Of a DNA stretch of 64,000 nucleotides, positions 13,634 to 25,691 are shown piece by piece; position 1 is the first letter of the stretch, and each line of letters opens with the position of its first letter. Source of the DNA: Sipunculus nudus (taxonomy: Eukaryota > Annelida > Sipuncula > Golfingiida > Sipunculidae); contig CM049316.1 of assembly GCA_026874595.1 (NCBI GenBank), positions 77,719,676 through 77,783,675 on the forward strand. Direction: 5' to 3'. The notes below the pieces were generated by a model. It was not told where the DNA came from. It saw only the letters and a program-made list of their open reading frames with translations, and searched no databases. Position numbers and translations under genes: made by a program.

Positions 13634-13810
13634 ATGTTTGAGGCAGCGATGTTTCTTGCTGTGAGGTCTGCTGTACCATCAACCATCAGCTATCAACCGG
13701 AGGCCGCTCGCTCTCTGCTGGCCGGTCTGTACGCCAGAGACTGTTCTTGGCTGCAGCACTGTTTCTGCTCTCTTTGCTATGTGCAGGTCGATAGCGGGTC
13801 TTCAATCTGA
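13634..13810 (+). CDS. Small ORF, 58 codons, unassigned
   Basis: The reading opens MFEAAMFLAVRSAVPS and includes EAARSLLAGLYARDC before a cysteine-rich end and a TGA. It lies in a locally GC-richer interval, which favours open frames. A CAG/GTCGAT near codon 51 is a poor donor. No domain, signal peptide or family is recognised. It could be part of a real exon or a chance frame. Confidence 0.2.
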   Translation: MFEAAMFLAVRSAVPSTISYQPEAARSLLAGLYARDCSWLQHCFCSLCYVQVDSGSSI

Positions 13811-15774
13811 GGTGTTTTCGGATACAGCTTGTTGTTAATCAAAACAGGAATTCTTGCTGCCAGACAAGTCCTTATGAATTCACCTACAGTTACTTGTGGT
13901 GCATGCTCTCGATTCAATCGAGTGTTTAATACACACCGACACAGACGCGGTGAATTCTCACACCCCAGCGCCGCTCAAAGGAAAGCTCGGCGAAGGTACC
14001 GGGCTAATTGGAGCACAAATAGCCTTCTATGTCATGTGATAGTCGCTCTTACTCTCGCCTTTTCTCAGTAATGACTGTATATATACATATATATTCCTAC
14101 ACTTCACATACAGCGTGTTCGAGTTAAACCGTCTCAAATGATACAATCAACGGTTTGTTCATGGTGCCTTTGGATCTGATTTGATCCAAAATTCCAAACA
14201 GACCCATAGCCACTGCTTCAGAGCAAACATAGACCCCTATGTTATATTAACAAGATGACACTATTTGCAGGTTGTTTGATGCTATTTCAATGAAATTCGC
14301 TGTTTCCTATATGTTTTTTTACGCTTTTGCAGATAGCGCGAGAAAACTTTTACGAAACACAGAAATGCCGGGAATGTCAATATCGCAAATACCAATACGA
14401 AGATTAGACAGCCGCAGATGAACGTGAAGTGTTTAACATGAAGCAAATCTTGGGCCTGACAAGGATCAAATAGTCCGTGTGACAGAAATGGTTCATATGG
14501 GTTTTCAATAATACGATCATTTTCGTAATGAAGATAGTTCCAGTTGGCCGTTAGAGCTTTATCGAGTCATTTTTGGTTATTCTTCACACTTTTTTGCTGT
14601 ATGGTACGAGAAATTCATTAAGTACTATACGGATAGGGATTTTGGGAATCATGTATAGGTCCAAATAACTTTTCAATCAAATGGACACAATATTATGTTA
14701 TCGGCGGCAAATGCTGGGAGAACACAGGCACCAGTTGCTGCCGACTCGATTCTAAACCTGTTAAACATTGTTCATTAGCCCCAGACGCTATCTATGTTTA
14801 TCCTGAAAGAGTTTAATTGACTGTCAGGGGGCGACCGTTCACGCAATTAAATCCCCGGCAAAGATGTTAATAAAACATTATGACAATCTTGATCAACGAT
14901 GGCAGACGGCCAGCCCGCTGCGCCGGTAACTTTTATTCAAATGGATTACTACAATTAAACATGCATCACTTTCTACTAAAGAAACTATCACAACCAACGT
15001 GCAAGAACTCGTAATCATTACCGCTCAGTGTTTAGTAGATGGCGGCAGATATAAAGGTCGTTTTCAAAATGTATAAGAAACTGTATTGCTAATTAGAACA
15101 TTATTAATGACTACATTTATAGAAAAACTATTTAGAACATTATGAATGAGGAAATAAAAGCCTCTTTCATGCTTTAACTTTAACAAAAAGTATCAAGAAT
15201 TGGAACAGAGTAAACTCTTTCAAAACCTAAATTATTCACATTTGTTTCTATTCATTTATACACAGCGCATGCACACTTAACATGTTTGACAGATCTTCTG
15301 TAATATTCTCGCCACATGGCCAAGCAGAGTCACGTGATAATGGTTACTCGCCAAGGCTTCTGACTGTATCAGTTGTCTTAAAACAATAAATGGATAATAA
15401 TTTAAAGAATTAGAGATAAGAGCGAATTTCATCTTTTTTTTCTTTCTTTGTGTCTGACTGTTTAAATCGTCCCCGATTTGGTGGGATACTTGGAAATTAT
15501 AATATTACACACGGATTTTATTCATGCAATTTAGAACCTTTTAGAACTGAAGAAAGCAAACTGTAAGAAGTAAAATCTATCAAAAATTGATAAAGTTAAA
15601 GGTAGCATGAAACAGACAAAGCGCTCATATTATGGTCATACATAAATGACTTAAAGTTATTTTTTTTAAATTGTAAAGTCGTTGTATATAGGTATGTATT
15701 TGAAAATTCATTTCTATTCATTAAAAATGAGGAATAACATATATGAAAGGCGTCATTAAATGCCTCACAGAATT
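13811..15774. other. Non-coding stretch, no gene seen
   Basis: No supported exon. 14,700-14,960 has balanced composition with words such as GCAATTAAATCC and could be a conserved non-coding element, but nothing in the sequence proves it. Confidence 0.35.
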
Positions 15775-15833
15775 TTCTCTCTCTCTTTCTTTCTCTCTCT
15801 CTCTCTCTCTCTCTCTCATATCTATATATATAC

Positions 15834-15882
<49 letters not shown>
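15775..15882. repeat. Compound microsatellite (CT)n-(TA)n
   Basis: Interrupted CT repeats (15,775-15,817) are followed by a long TA run (15,822-15,882). The nearby minus-strand frame with Arg-Glu repeats is an artefact. Confidence 0.95.
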
Positions 15883-15886
<4 letters not shown>

Positions 15887-15995
15887 ATGGTATAGCAGTG
15901 TTAATCTGTATAGTCAAAGTATAGGTTAAGTGGAAGATAAACTAATCGTGTAATAATGAATAAGTAGTCTATCTAAAAGGCGTCACTTTTCCTTT

Positions 15996-16008
15996 ATATA
16001 TATATATA

Positions 16009-16050
<42 letters not shown>
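15996..16050. repeat. Compound microsatellite (TA)n(CA)n
   Basis: TA repeats with one interruption end in five AC dinucleotides. Confidence 0.95.
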
Positions 16051-16051
<1 letters not shown>

Positions 16052-16400
16052 TTTATAAGTTACACCCATGGTATCCCCTGCGAACGATTCCCAGAGAGTT
16101 AATCAACATATTTATACAGTTACGTTCCTCCATGTATTTCTCTTAAAGACCTGTTATCAAACATTCCGATCAGTTTCTGCTGGGTAGGGCCTAATGCTTA
16201 AGAATTTGGATTAAGTCACGTGATCCCGCCACCCCACCCCCCAGCCTATGATGACGAACACCTTACGGTCATATATGACTGCAGTACCATATAATATTCA
16301 ACTCTTCTTGTATCGTCACCTTATTTTATGATATTATATGTTGATGATTGCGTGTGTCTGTATACCCATTTTGATTTTATAGTAAACACTAGCTGATAAA

Positions 16401-16414
16401 CCCGGTATACCGGG
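16401..16414. other. Perfect 14-bp palindrome
   Basis: CCCGGTATACCGGG is its own reverse complement. It is followed by CTTTTT and then ACCGGGG, so it could form competing stem-loops. It stands out in AT-rich DNA and may be the edge of a degraded mobile element; no partner end was found. Confidence 0.6.
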
Positions 16415-19100
16415 CTTTTTACCGGGGTTTGGGAGATATATTTACTGAGATATTGAATGTTGGCTTTTTTTATTATAAAAGTTAAAAGAAAATATAGATT
16501 TTTAGTGGGATACTCTCGGAATACGATATGTACAAATATTTTTTACTGTTATTTTGTGGCGCTGTGCTCGTGGCAAAACATACCCCGGTATGTTTACTTT
16601 GAAGACCTGGTCAGTGATGGTTTACATTGCGAACCGGAATGAGACGCGGAGGCATACAGTGTTTCGTTAATATATGACTGGTTTCTATCGTTGGACGTAT
16701 AAAGAATAGGTTGATGTGAGGAACACATGAAAGATTAGTTAAATGTACGTTGCAAGGAAACTGTTCCTGAAGCAGGAACAGAAATATGCATACATCGTAA
16801 GTAGCAGAAGCGGGACTCCATGCAGTGGGTCCGTATCCCATTTCAACCACCGCCACCTTCTTTTCATCGTATCAGACAAATTTTCAGGCCTGAAATCTCT
16901 GCCACCCCCCAACCCCACCCCAGCCCTGTTCCTGAAATTTGGACCTTGAATAAGGTTTTGTCATTAATCCTCCTGGGTTGAACTCTCTATTACATAAAGC
17001 GAGAAACATGTGTTTTTCTCTTTTACTGACCACGCACGTACGTGGGTCAAATCCCTCATTGAAAGCAAGCGTTATTCATATGAACAATAGTCCTTAGTGT
17101 TAGAGGTTAAGTGACCACGATGCACGCATTCCGGTAATTGCCGAAGGCAGTTCGGCTGGGCTCGGTAAAAAAAACGGAAAAATCACTCAAAATTATATGT
17201 ACATTAAAAATTATTTATTTTCATATCGCCTATGTCACTGCGGGGATAATAACCTTTCAAAAGATGTATGGCACAATTTTGTACACAACGCGGTTTTAGA
17301 GAACATTGCGAACAAACGTGAACCGAATTCCTTTTATAAGAATTAGATTATTATTATAATATGTACACTATAGCAGACGAAAAGTGTTCAGAGAAGCCTG
17401 GAATATGTATAATATTTCCGACTTAACTGTTCAGTAAACAAATAATGATTTGATTAAACTTCATCCTTATGGTCGTTTGAAAACATCTGTTTTATGGAAA
17501 ATTAAAAAGAGAAGGCAGCCTGTCATATTGAAACCTAGACGACTACATGCTCCTCCATTTTCAGAGTTTAAGAGCTGCGTGACTTGGACGAAGTAAACTT
17601 TAAATCTTAATTGTTCCATTGATTTTTAGTCAGAGCTGACATGTTATCGTGCATGAGTAAGCCCCGTATGTGCGATAACTGTTTTAGGACTTGGGGAAAT
17701 TGACTAATTTCTTCGAGTCTCGTGATGCTTATACATAAAGAGTGAAATATGGCGGAGCTATGGACCATTGTTTTAGTAACTTTTATTAGGTGTAGATTAT
17801 TTTCAACGTTTTATTAATACATTAAATGTTCATTCATAGTTATAGCTTCAAGGTCACTGGTTAAAAGGTCAACCAACCCTGGAGGTGACTGAAAAATAAT
17901 GATCATAGAAAAAAGAAGCGGTAATATAAAATCGTTTTCTCATTACATCAATATCTTTAGTCACTATTTTATTATTAATTTTTTTTTAAATAAGAGAACA
18001 GATTTAATCATATTTAATTATGTGTCGGAACTCGGAAGTTTGGCCCATGAACGTCGATGTTAATGCTCCTTGGAGACTTTTGTTGTTGTGGCAGCCTCAC
18101 GCATTGGTGTTAATAATTTTCATGTTTTGCACATGTAAGCGTCATTTATGATAGTGCTAGGTCATGTTCGTGTCTAGTCTACATGTCAAACTGACATTTC
18201 CCCATCTCGGACAAGAAGTTGCAAGCTCCGACGCTAAATACAAATAAACACAAAATATCATGTATAACTTCAACGTGTATGTGATCACACCTCGCTTGTC
18301 AATAGGAGGGTTGTTTTTATACAAAGTTTTTTTTATTATCGCTCAGATTTAGGGGAATTCCAGGAGAATGACCACGTGGACAGGGTAGACTTATGTGGAC
18401 TTGAGACCAATGCGAAGAAGCATCGTACCTTCAGTTTGTCAAAAAATAAATATTCTGCTGGGTGAATGTTAATTCTATTTTTTTAGGCATGTCCGTAAGA
18501 AGGCACCGTTGGTCTCGATACAATAAAACGATCAACAGGCAGGGGCTCCTCCGTTTCCGCCAAAGATCGTTTCTTCCCAAAAGAACCTCTTCCAGTTAGG
18601 CACTGTGGAACGACTCGGACTACCTGTCGCAACAATCGAACTTTAATATCAGAACTTGTTACATTTCAAGGAAACGCCTTCTGTTCACATTTCCCATGCA
18701 CGTGCTGTTTTATGTAACTTGCCTTGGAACAATTCTTCTCCCCCGTTATTGAACAGACTGCGTTTCCCTCTTCATCACACTCATATCTGAGCTGCTTGTG
18801 TATTTAGAACCCCAGTTCATTGTGGGGGTTGAATTTCAAAGCCCATAAACTCTAACAAGTTCGACACGAATTGAATAATTGTTGTTTGAAATTATTCATA
18901 AATTCTTCATTGTAAATCAGGGTCGAAACTTTCTATGTGTTCACGTTTACATTATGAGAGTATATCTATTTTGTTATGGTTTTAAAATGATAAGTGAACT
19001 TCGATTTGTGAAGCTCTTTATAAAAACGGTAAACCTTTCAGTATCCAACACCCTAATCAGTGTTGAGGTTGATATTGTGGGTGTTAGGGCAGCCGCATAT
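16415..19100. other. Non-coding stretch, no gene seen
   Basis: Frames at 16,457-16,949 and 18,879-19,127 lack family features. A CACGTACGTG-type palindrome near 17,033 is the only compact motif noted. Confidence 0.45.
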
Positions 19101-19940
19101 GGTTCTCCAACACATTATTTGCGGTAACAGAACCACCTCTAATTGTTCTCTAACATATTATTTGGAGTGACAGAACTACCTCTAATGGTTCTCTAACATA
19201 TTATTTGGAGTGACAGAACTACCTCTTATGGTTCTCTAACATATTATTTGGAGTGACAGAACTACCTCTAATTGTTCTCTAACATATTATTTGGAGTAAC
19301 ATTACTACCTCTATGGTTCTCTAACATATTATTTGGAGTGACAGAACTACCTCTAATGGTTCTCTAACATATTATTTGGAGTGACAGAACTACCTCTAAT
19401 GGTTCTCTAACATATTATCTGGAGTGACAGAACTACCTCTAATGGTTCTCTAACATATTATATGGAGTGACAGAACTACCTCTAATGGTTCTCTAACATA
19501 TTATCTGGAGTGACAGAACTACCTCTTAAGGTTCTCTAACATATTATCTGGAGTGACAGAACTACCTCTTAAGGTTCTCTCACATATTATCTGGAGTGAC
19601 AGAACTACCTCTTAAGGTTCTCTAACATATTATTTGGAGTGACAGAACTACCTATTAAGGTTCTCTAACATATTATTTGGAGTGACAGAACTACCTCTTA
19701 AGGTTCTCTAACATATTATTTGGAGTGACAGAACTACCTCTTAAGGTTCTCTGACATATTATTTGGAGTGACAGAACTACCTCTTAAGGTTCTCTGACAT
19801 ATTATTTGGAGTGACAGAACTACCTCTAATGGTTCTCTGACATATTATTTGGAGTGACAGAACTACCTCTAATGGTTCTCTAACATATTATTTGGAGTGA
19901 CAGAACTACCTCTAATGGTTCTCTAACAAATAATTTGGAA
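19101..19940. repeat. Minisatellite, 43-bp unit, ~19.5 copies
   Basis: Each unit reads GGTTCTCTAACATATTATTT, then GGAGTGACAG, then AACTACCTCTAAT. Copies are highly similar. Variants cluster: units with CTTAAGG group around 19,520-19,790, while units with CTAATGG lie to both sides, as expected from local block amplification. Outermost copies are degraded. Confidence 0.97.
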
Positions 19941-21606
19941 AGATAAGGCTGATTCTAAGACAATCTGTGAAAAATGTTATATGGGATTTTGGAACAACCC
20001 CTATTATCCAAGAATACATAACTGTTTATTTTTATACAAACAAGGATTCATTTATCGTGCAGTGTATGTCCTTGCTAAACTCTTGGAAAAAAAGCAGCAA
20101 TGTATTTCACTGTTTTTGTATTATTATCATTTTTGCTTTCCACCTGAGCACCGCAGACCATAGCTATTGATGTATTTATTTATAAAGTAACAAAGAAAAG
20201 CAAACAGCATGCGATATTGATAAGAGTTTTGATTTGATCTACAAGAATCAAAGTAAATGTTAGCTATAAGGATAACCCTCGTAATAAAGACCTGGATTTA
20301 TATAAAAAGAATAAAATAAACCATAAGACCTTTTTCTTAGAGTGAGTAAACCACTGTAGAAGTTATTGATAGTATTTCAATAAAGAGAGGTAAGAATACC
20401 GTTCTTATATCCTCCACGAGAAAATAAAAGTCTTATTCAAAGAACATTGATATTTATGATTATGTAACATCTATCTCTTTTTGTGTTTGATGCACCTTGG
20501 CTTTTGCCGCTTGCTACAAATTTGACGTAGAGTCTTCACACAAAGAGCCAACTCATCATGGAGGACTTAGATGTCCTCGGACCAGACGAGAATCTCGTTG
20601 ATTCACGAGAGTTACTTGGATGTCATAATAGGGAGGCAGCATGCATAGGGGATGTCGTAAATGGCAAGGGGTGACACATACAGACCACTTTTCTTCATAC
20701 ATATGCGCTTTCTCCCATCTTCACAAGTGAGAAAGGAAAATGCCAATACATTTCTATCACGGCTTTTTTATTCTCACTCAAGCAATGATTGACCACTTGA
20801 CCCGGCATCCCAGCGTCCAGACTCTCTTTAATCCATCTAGGAGATATTTCACAATCCAGAAATCCCAGAACTGTCGCTTAAACAACTGACTTCGTCATAT
20901 TGCACTCATCAAGCCGACTATTTATCAACCATGACGGCTGTTCCTAATCTCTCCTAATTGATCACATAAGGTCTGTTAATATAATCATCTATTTCTTCTT
21001 TAAAAAGGTCCCTGTCAGAGAGGGGTCATCTGGGGGACTTGATGGGTCTCATCGTGGTCCTGTGTCATTGATTAAAGCCTGGCGAGGACAGCGCGCCTGG
21101 CGTGGGAGGTTCACAGGACATGGCGATGAGAAAGAACGAGAGTAAAGTAGATTTGTTAGTGATGAGGCTACTAGATGGCTCAGTGGAGGCCAGAAAAAGG
21201 CCTTTCAAGATTCAATAATTGGTCATATTATTTTTTATATCCTTAACGATGTACCATCGACCGTCATACATCGCGACGTCACACAAACCTGCATTTTCTT
21301 TATGTATATATTCCCGTTAGTTATATGAGCTTCTGTTTTTATTATTTCAAGCAGAACTACGGGCAATGACTACCCAGATAACGTGACTACCCCGCTGAGA
21401 ATACGGATAGACCTGCACGTGGTAACCAAGGCGACAGAGGGAGATACATCCCTCTGTCAATGAAGACATGCAATGAAGACTAGTTCAGAACTTAAAGTTA
21501 TATGTTTGTGCCTAAAACAGAGTTGGTTTATCCTCAGTGAGAAATTATAGACGGTCTCATTAGAATAGAAAGAATGAAGAAGAACTTATAATCTGATATC
21601 ACTTAC
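19941..21606. other. Non-coding stretch; possible regulatory DNA
   Basis: No gene is recognised. 20,760-21,120 is less AT-rich and word-diverse, the look of a conserved non-coding element, but this cannot be shown from one sequence. Confidence 0.35.
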
Positions 21607-21630
21607 GATGTCCGACTCAAACGACTCCAT
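21607..21630 (-). CDS. Possible first coding exon, partial
   Basis: On the minus strand ATG opens MESFESDI and meets a consensus donor GTAAGT (complement of 21,601-21,606) in phase 0. Upstream on that strand is a purine-rich leader (AGGAGGAAAAGTAAAG). Eight codons are too few to name a product, and no second exon was found to the left. Confidence 0.2.
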
Positions 21631-23300
21631 ACTTTACTTTTCCTCCTGGTCTTCTGGTCCGATCATTCTTTTTCGCTCCTCGGGGAGCATACACTGATAA
21701 ACGCGATATAAAAAGCGCCTATGTGTTATGATACCTCCGCCAGGTGACGGGAGGGATCATACTTTACCCTCGGTTGTTTGTGAGCAGATATGCGAAAAGT
21801 ACTGAACAGAATTTTTCTGTCTACATTTATGTTGAAGATTTAACATGTCATTTGAACACACGGGTCACACCAAATGACTCTTTCAAAGCTTTGATATTGG
21901 TCCCATGAATGCGTCATGTGGGGTCTGACGCTGGAGCAAACCAACTGCAACCACAGGAAATCACCGTCTCTGGTGGGAAGGTGCTTTAGCTGGCATGTAA
22001 ACACGGCTCCATTGTTTTATTTTATAACTGATTGTCATGTTAACAGACAAGACGACATAGTTAGTCAAGCATTTTAGGCCGATCAAAACCCCGGCTTGGG
22101 ACAGCTGATTAGATATCGCATTTTCTGAAATTGTCAAAAACTGTCAAAACGCTTCTTTCGTCTTTATATTTTAATTGATTGAGAAAAGTAATTGTTTATA
22201 AATCTGCTGTACATTGTCCTGAAGGATCTAAAATTGAAGACGTTTCGATATTTAAAAACAATCACGTGACTAATAAACGTTCGTAAAAATCATACTTACA
22301 AAAAAGCGACCAAAGAACGCTGCTAGAAGCCTATTCCTGGCCTTTTGCATACAAAAATAATTTTAAAAGCTTTCAGAAATTGGTCTCCAATTTCCAATCC
22401 TCCCCAATGTCTTTTTACGTTCTTTCTGTGAAGCACGTTGATACCATAGAACAATGATTTGCATAATTCTCACAATGACGTCTTCCTATATTGCTACTGC
22501 TTTTTACAGGAAGTAAAAATCCAGGGTAATGTTAACAATGTTTATTCTTTTAGTAATAAAAGGTCAGAGTAAATTCCAGTTCATGATGTTGAAAGCAAAA
22601 CCTTATCTTTCATCTTCTCACGTCGATGGTTCTTTATTAAACCATAAAAAACAATCTGTTCAACTAACACAGTGATACTACCGCAAATGGCGCGTTAAAT
22701 TACCCACTACCCTTGGCTTCTTTCATATTGTACAATGACCTTATACTTTCATACTTTATTTCCACGACCTACCATTGGCCCTAAGGCCGGGGGACTTTCT
22801 GGACTTATCACAACTTTCATCTACATGAAAACAACAGTTCTTACCCAAGTAGCATTATCGGAAACGACATATCCAGCAAGCCTAAAGGACTGAATGTTCA
22901 TCGAGTACAAAAATACATATAATCATATGATTTACATGAATAACATATATCAAATTCATAAGAAGGCTAAGTAATTATGTCTTCCTGACAATTACACTGA
23001 AGTAATTGACAAATAATTACCAAAAAACGTAAACCGAACTATGGTACTTGTGTGTATGTCAAATCTCTGTGCACACCGGATCCGACACACCTAATTTTGC
23101 TGCTATGCCTAAACACTGTTCTTTAACTTTATTATACTATAGGCCAACCAACAAATGCATATTTTCGGATTTTAATTGAAACTAAATTAAAACTATCAGT
23201 GATAGTGTGTAAACTTAAGGTTGAAACGATTATCCTCAGTATTATATAGTTATTAGCTGTACACCTCAGTATGGATATAGACGTAAAGAACAGCATCGCG
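21631..23300. other. Non-coding stretch, no gene seen
   Basis: AT-rich DNA without a supportable exon or repeat. Confidence 0.45.
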
Positions 23301-23308
23301 GAACAACT

Positions 23309-23315
23309 TATAAAA
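23309..23315 (+). promoter_or_regulatory. Candidate TATA box
   Basis: TATAAAA sits 66 bp before the first ATG of the leader ORF, within a locally CpG-rich interval (23,280-23,490). The spacing would allow initiation near 23,340 and a short 5' leader. Confidence 0.3.
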
Positions 23316-23380
23316 CTCTAGCGGTATCCCGTAATTACAGCATGCGACTTGTCACGTACGGTTTTTAGTGTGTACGTGAA

Positions 23381-23440
23381 ATGGCATCTCCTACGAGCGG
23401 TTTCGAGAAACTCGGAGAAATTAGCGTCAGGGTTCGATAA
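23381..23440 (+). CDS. Candidate upstream ORF (19 codons)
   Basis: Reads MASPTSGFEKLGEISVRVR and stops at a TAA whose last A is the first base of the next ATG (TAATG). Such overlap is a classic termination-reinitiation layout. If 23,440 is a real start, this ORF would precede it on the same leader. Confidence 0.25.
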   Translation: MASPTSGFEKLGEISVRVR

Positions 23441-23485
23441 TGGCGAGGGAATGCGACACTAAAGTACTCCGGGGACAGCTTGTAG
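23440..23485 (+). CDS. Candidate first coding exon, partial
   Basis: ATG opens MARECDTKVLRGQLV and ends at TTGTAG followed by a good donor GTGAGA (from 23,486), leaving phase 1. The region has a TATA box 125 bp upstream, elevated CpG and a leader ORF. No family can be recognised from 15 codons. Later exons on the plus strand were not identified; the minus-strand LINE at 24.6-27.4 kb would lie in the intron if the gene is real. Confidence 0.3.
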
Positions 23486-24614
23486 GTGAGAATCTATCTG
23501 CGAAGAGAGACGTGTATTGGCAAAGTTTAATCCGGAATAACGGTTTATTTTACCATGCCCAAATCCTCAAGTTTTATTAGGATACTTAGGTACTTTATAA
23601 TAATCTTGATACATACTTGATAATGTAACATATGTGTTTTTGTTCAAACAAACCCAAAAACTAATGATTTGTAAAAGTTTCAGTCCGTAACAGATGGTGC
23701 TGGTTATTTTGATGCATGGTTGATACAGCAGGGAGATCCAGCCCTCGCTTTGAGGTGACCAGACTGCACAGGGCCTCACACGGAGTTCTGTAGAGTCAGG
23801 GAGCTCCGGATGAGCTGTGATTATACGGTCATCATGGAGCTTTAACAGGTGCGCCAGGTAAATTACCATCCGACAATCACTTGCTGAGAAAATTATCTTG
23901 GGGAAATCACCTCGGGAAGATGACCATTGGAAAATTACCCCAGAACCCTACAATTATGCCAATTATATATATCTACATACACAATGTACATGTTCATAAA
24001 CATCATAAAACTGCATGACTAACACATTTACAAAGGGAATTTTACATTAGAGGCCATGATCTTAGGTATGTAGCATTTCAATATGATGAAATATGTTTAC
24101 AGTTTGTGTGAATGTTTATATTTGAAGTATCCTAAAACATCCAATAACTGTAAAGCAGCCAAGCGAGTGGGATTTTGCATTATGCTGGTACCTTTAACGT
24201 GGGGACTTATGATATTAAGGACTTATTCATTGTAATTAGTTGGCATAGATCCAAATTTTTTCCACATCGATAAAATGATCGAACTTTGTAGGTGGATAGA
24301 GTACATCCAACGGTTTTTTAGAGGGGATGCCCACGTCAAGTACTAGTTCATTTCAGCGCCAGAATACTATTTAGCCCCTGCTCACCGGAATAATGAAATT
24401 TAGCATAAAATAGGAAGTGTTAGGGATACCAAATGAAAGCCGAGGACGATGCTTTTTAGCTCAAAATGTTAAATATTTTTCATGTGGTCGTGAAGCCCGT
24501 AGAAGACCAAAGTTCACATAACTATGATACTTCTCAAAAAGGTTAATTGAAATCGTGTGTGCAAACATGACGCAAACTTGTTTGTTTTCTACTAAAATAT
24601 ATTAAATTCCCATA
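23486..24614. other. Non-coding stretch, no gene seen
   Basis: The 100-codon minus frame at 23,567-23,869 has no recognisable motif. Confidence 0.4.
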
Positions 24615-24665
24615 TATATATATATATATATATATATTTATTTATTTATTTATTTATTTATAATA
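24615..24665. repeat. Microsatellite (TA)n(TTTA)n at LINE 3' end
   Basis: TA repeats are followed by five TTTA units and a TAATAAATA remnant. On the minus strand this is the tail of the adjacent LINE, since CR1/L2-type LINEs commonly end in short tandem repeats rather than poly(A). Confidence 0.85.
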
Positions 24666-25001
24666 AATATTTAACCAGGATAGCCTATTCAGCAAAAGCT
24701 GTTTTTCAATAGGATCCTGGTCTAGATGATATAGATAAGTACACAGATAAAAAAGCAAATATGAAAGAACTGAAACTAAAATACATGCATACATAAAAAA
24801 CAGTTATACATACATGGTTTAAAATGATCATAGAAAAAAAATTCTTAAATGATATACACGAATATTGAGTAAATAAATTTAAATAAGAGGCCTGACTAAA
24901 AATTAAAACATGTAAGATCGTGATTTCACAATAAATATATTACATCATGACACAGTAATATAGGTAATGAATACAAAGACGAAAAGGCACCTGTGAACAA
25001 G

Positions 25002-25691
25002 CTATGAAAAATTATATGGCATAAATTGCTTGCACAATGATTTAAACTGGCAGAGACTGGTTGCAGATTTGACACTTACAGGTAAAGAATTCCAGTGGAT
25101 GGGACCAGCATATGCAAGACTTGCTTTGAAGGATTCTCTGTTAGGTTTAGGTAATGATAAATTGAAGCCCTGAGAAAAACGAGTATTATATGCACTATTA
25201 ACACGGTTGAACGTATGCGTAAGAGAGGGAGGGACATTACCAGACAAACATTTAAAGACCATTAAAGAAACAAAATATTGGTATCTCTGTTTAACATTCA
25301 TCCAACCCAATGTTGCAATCAATGATGTAGAGGATATATTGGTATCATAAGTTTTAGTAACGATTCTAGCAGCTCTATTTTGAAGTTTTTGGAGTTGTAA
25401 TAAATACGTTTTGGAGGAATTACCCCAGACAGATATACAATAATCAATGTGACTCTGAATTAAGGCATTGTAAAGTGTGTTTAAGCTAAAGACATCTAAG
25501 GTTTTACTTAATCTGAAAAGGAGACCTAGTTTTGATACTATTTTGTCGCACACCAGTTGAATATGTTTTTTCCATGTAAGACCAGCGTCGATGATAACAC
25601 CTAAAAGCTTTGTGTGTTCAACCGGCATCACTGTAATGTTATCCATGGAAATGTTTAAGTTGATTTCCATTGGTTTTAGACTTGGGGCCAA
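25002..25691 (-). pseudogene. LINE RT C-terminal region, after frameshift
   Basis: This 229-codon frame continues the previous one after the frameshift. It contains EHTKLLGVIIDAGLTWKKHI, the post-palm thumb-region motif of CR1/L2/Jockey RTs, then SHIDYCISVWGNSS and LQNRAARIVTKTYD, and ends naturally at FMPYNFS. The 3' UTR of about 340 bp follows down to the microsatellite tail. The upstream part is otherwise uninterrupted, so the copy needed only this indel plus the 5' truncation to die and is probably fairly young. Confidence 0.92.
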
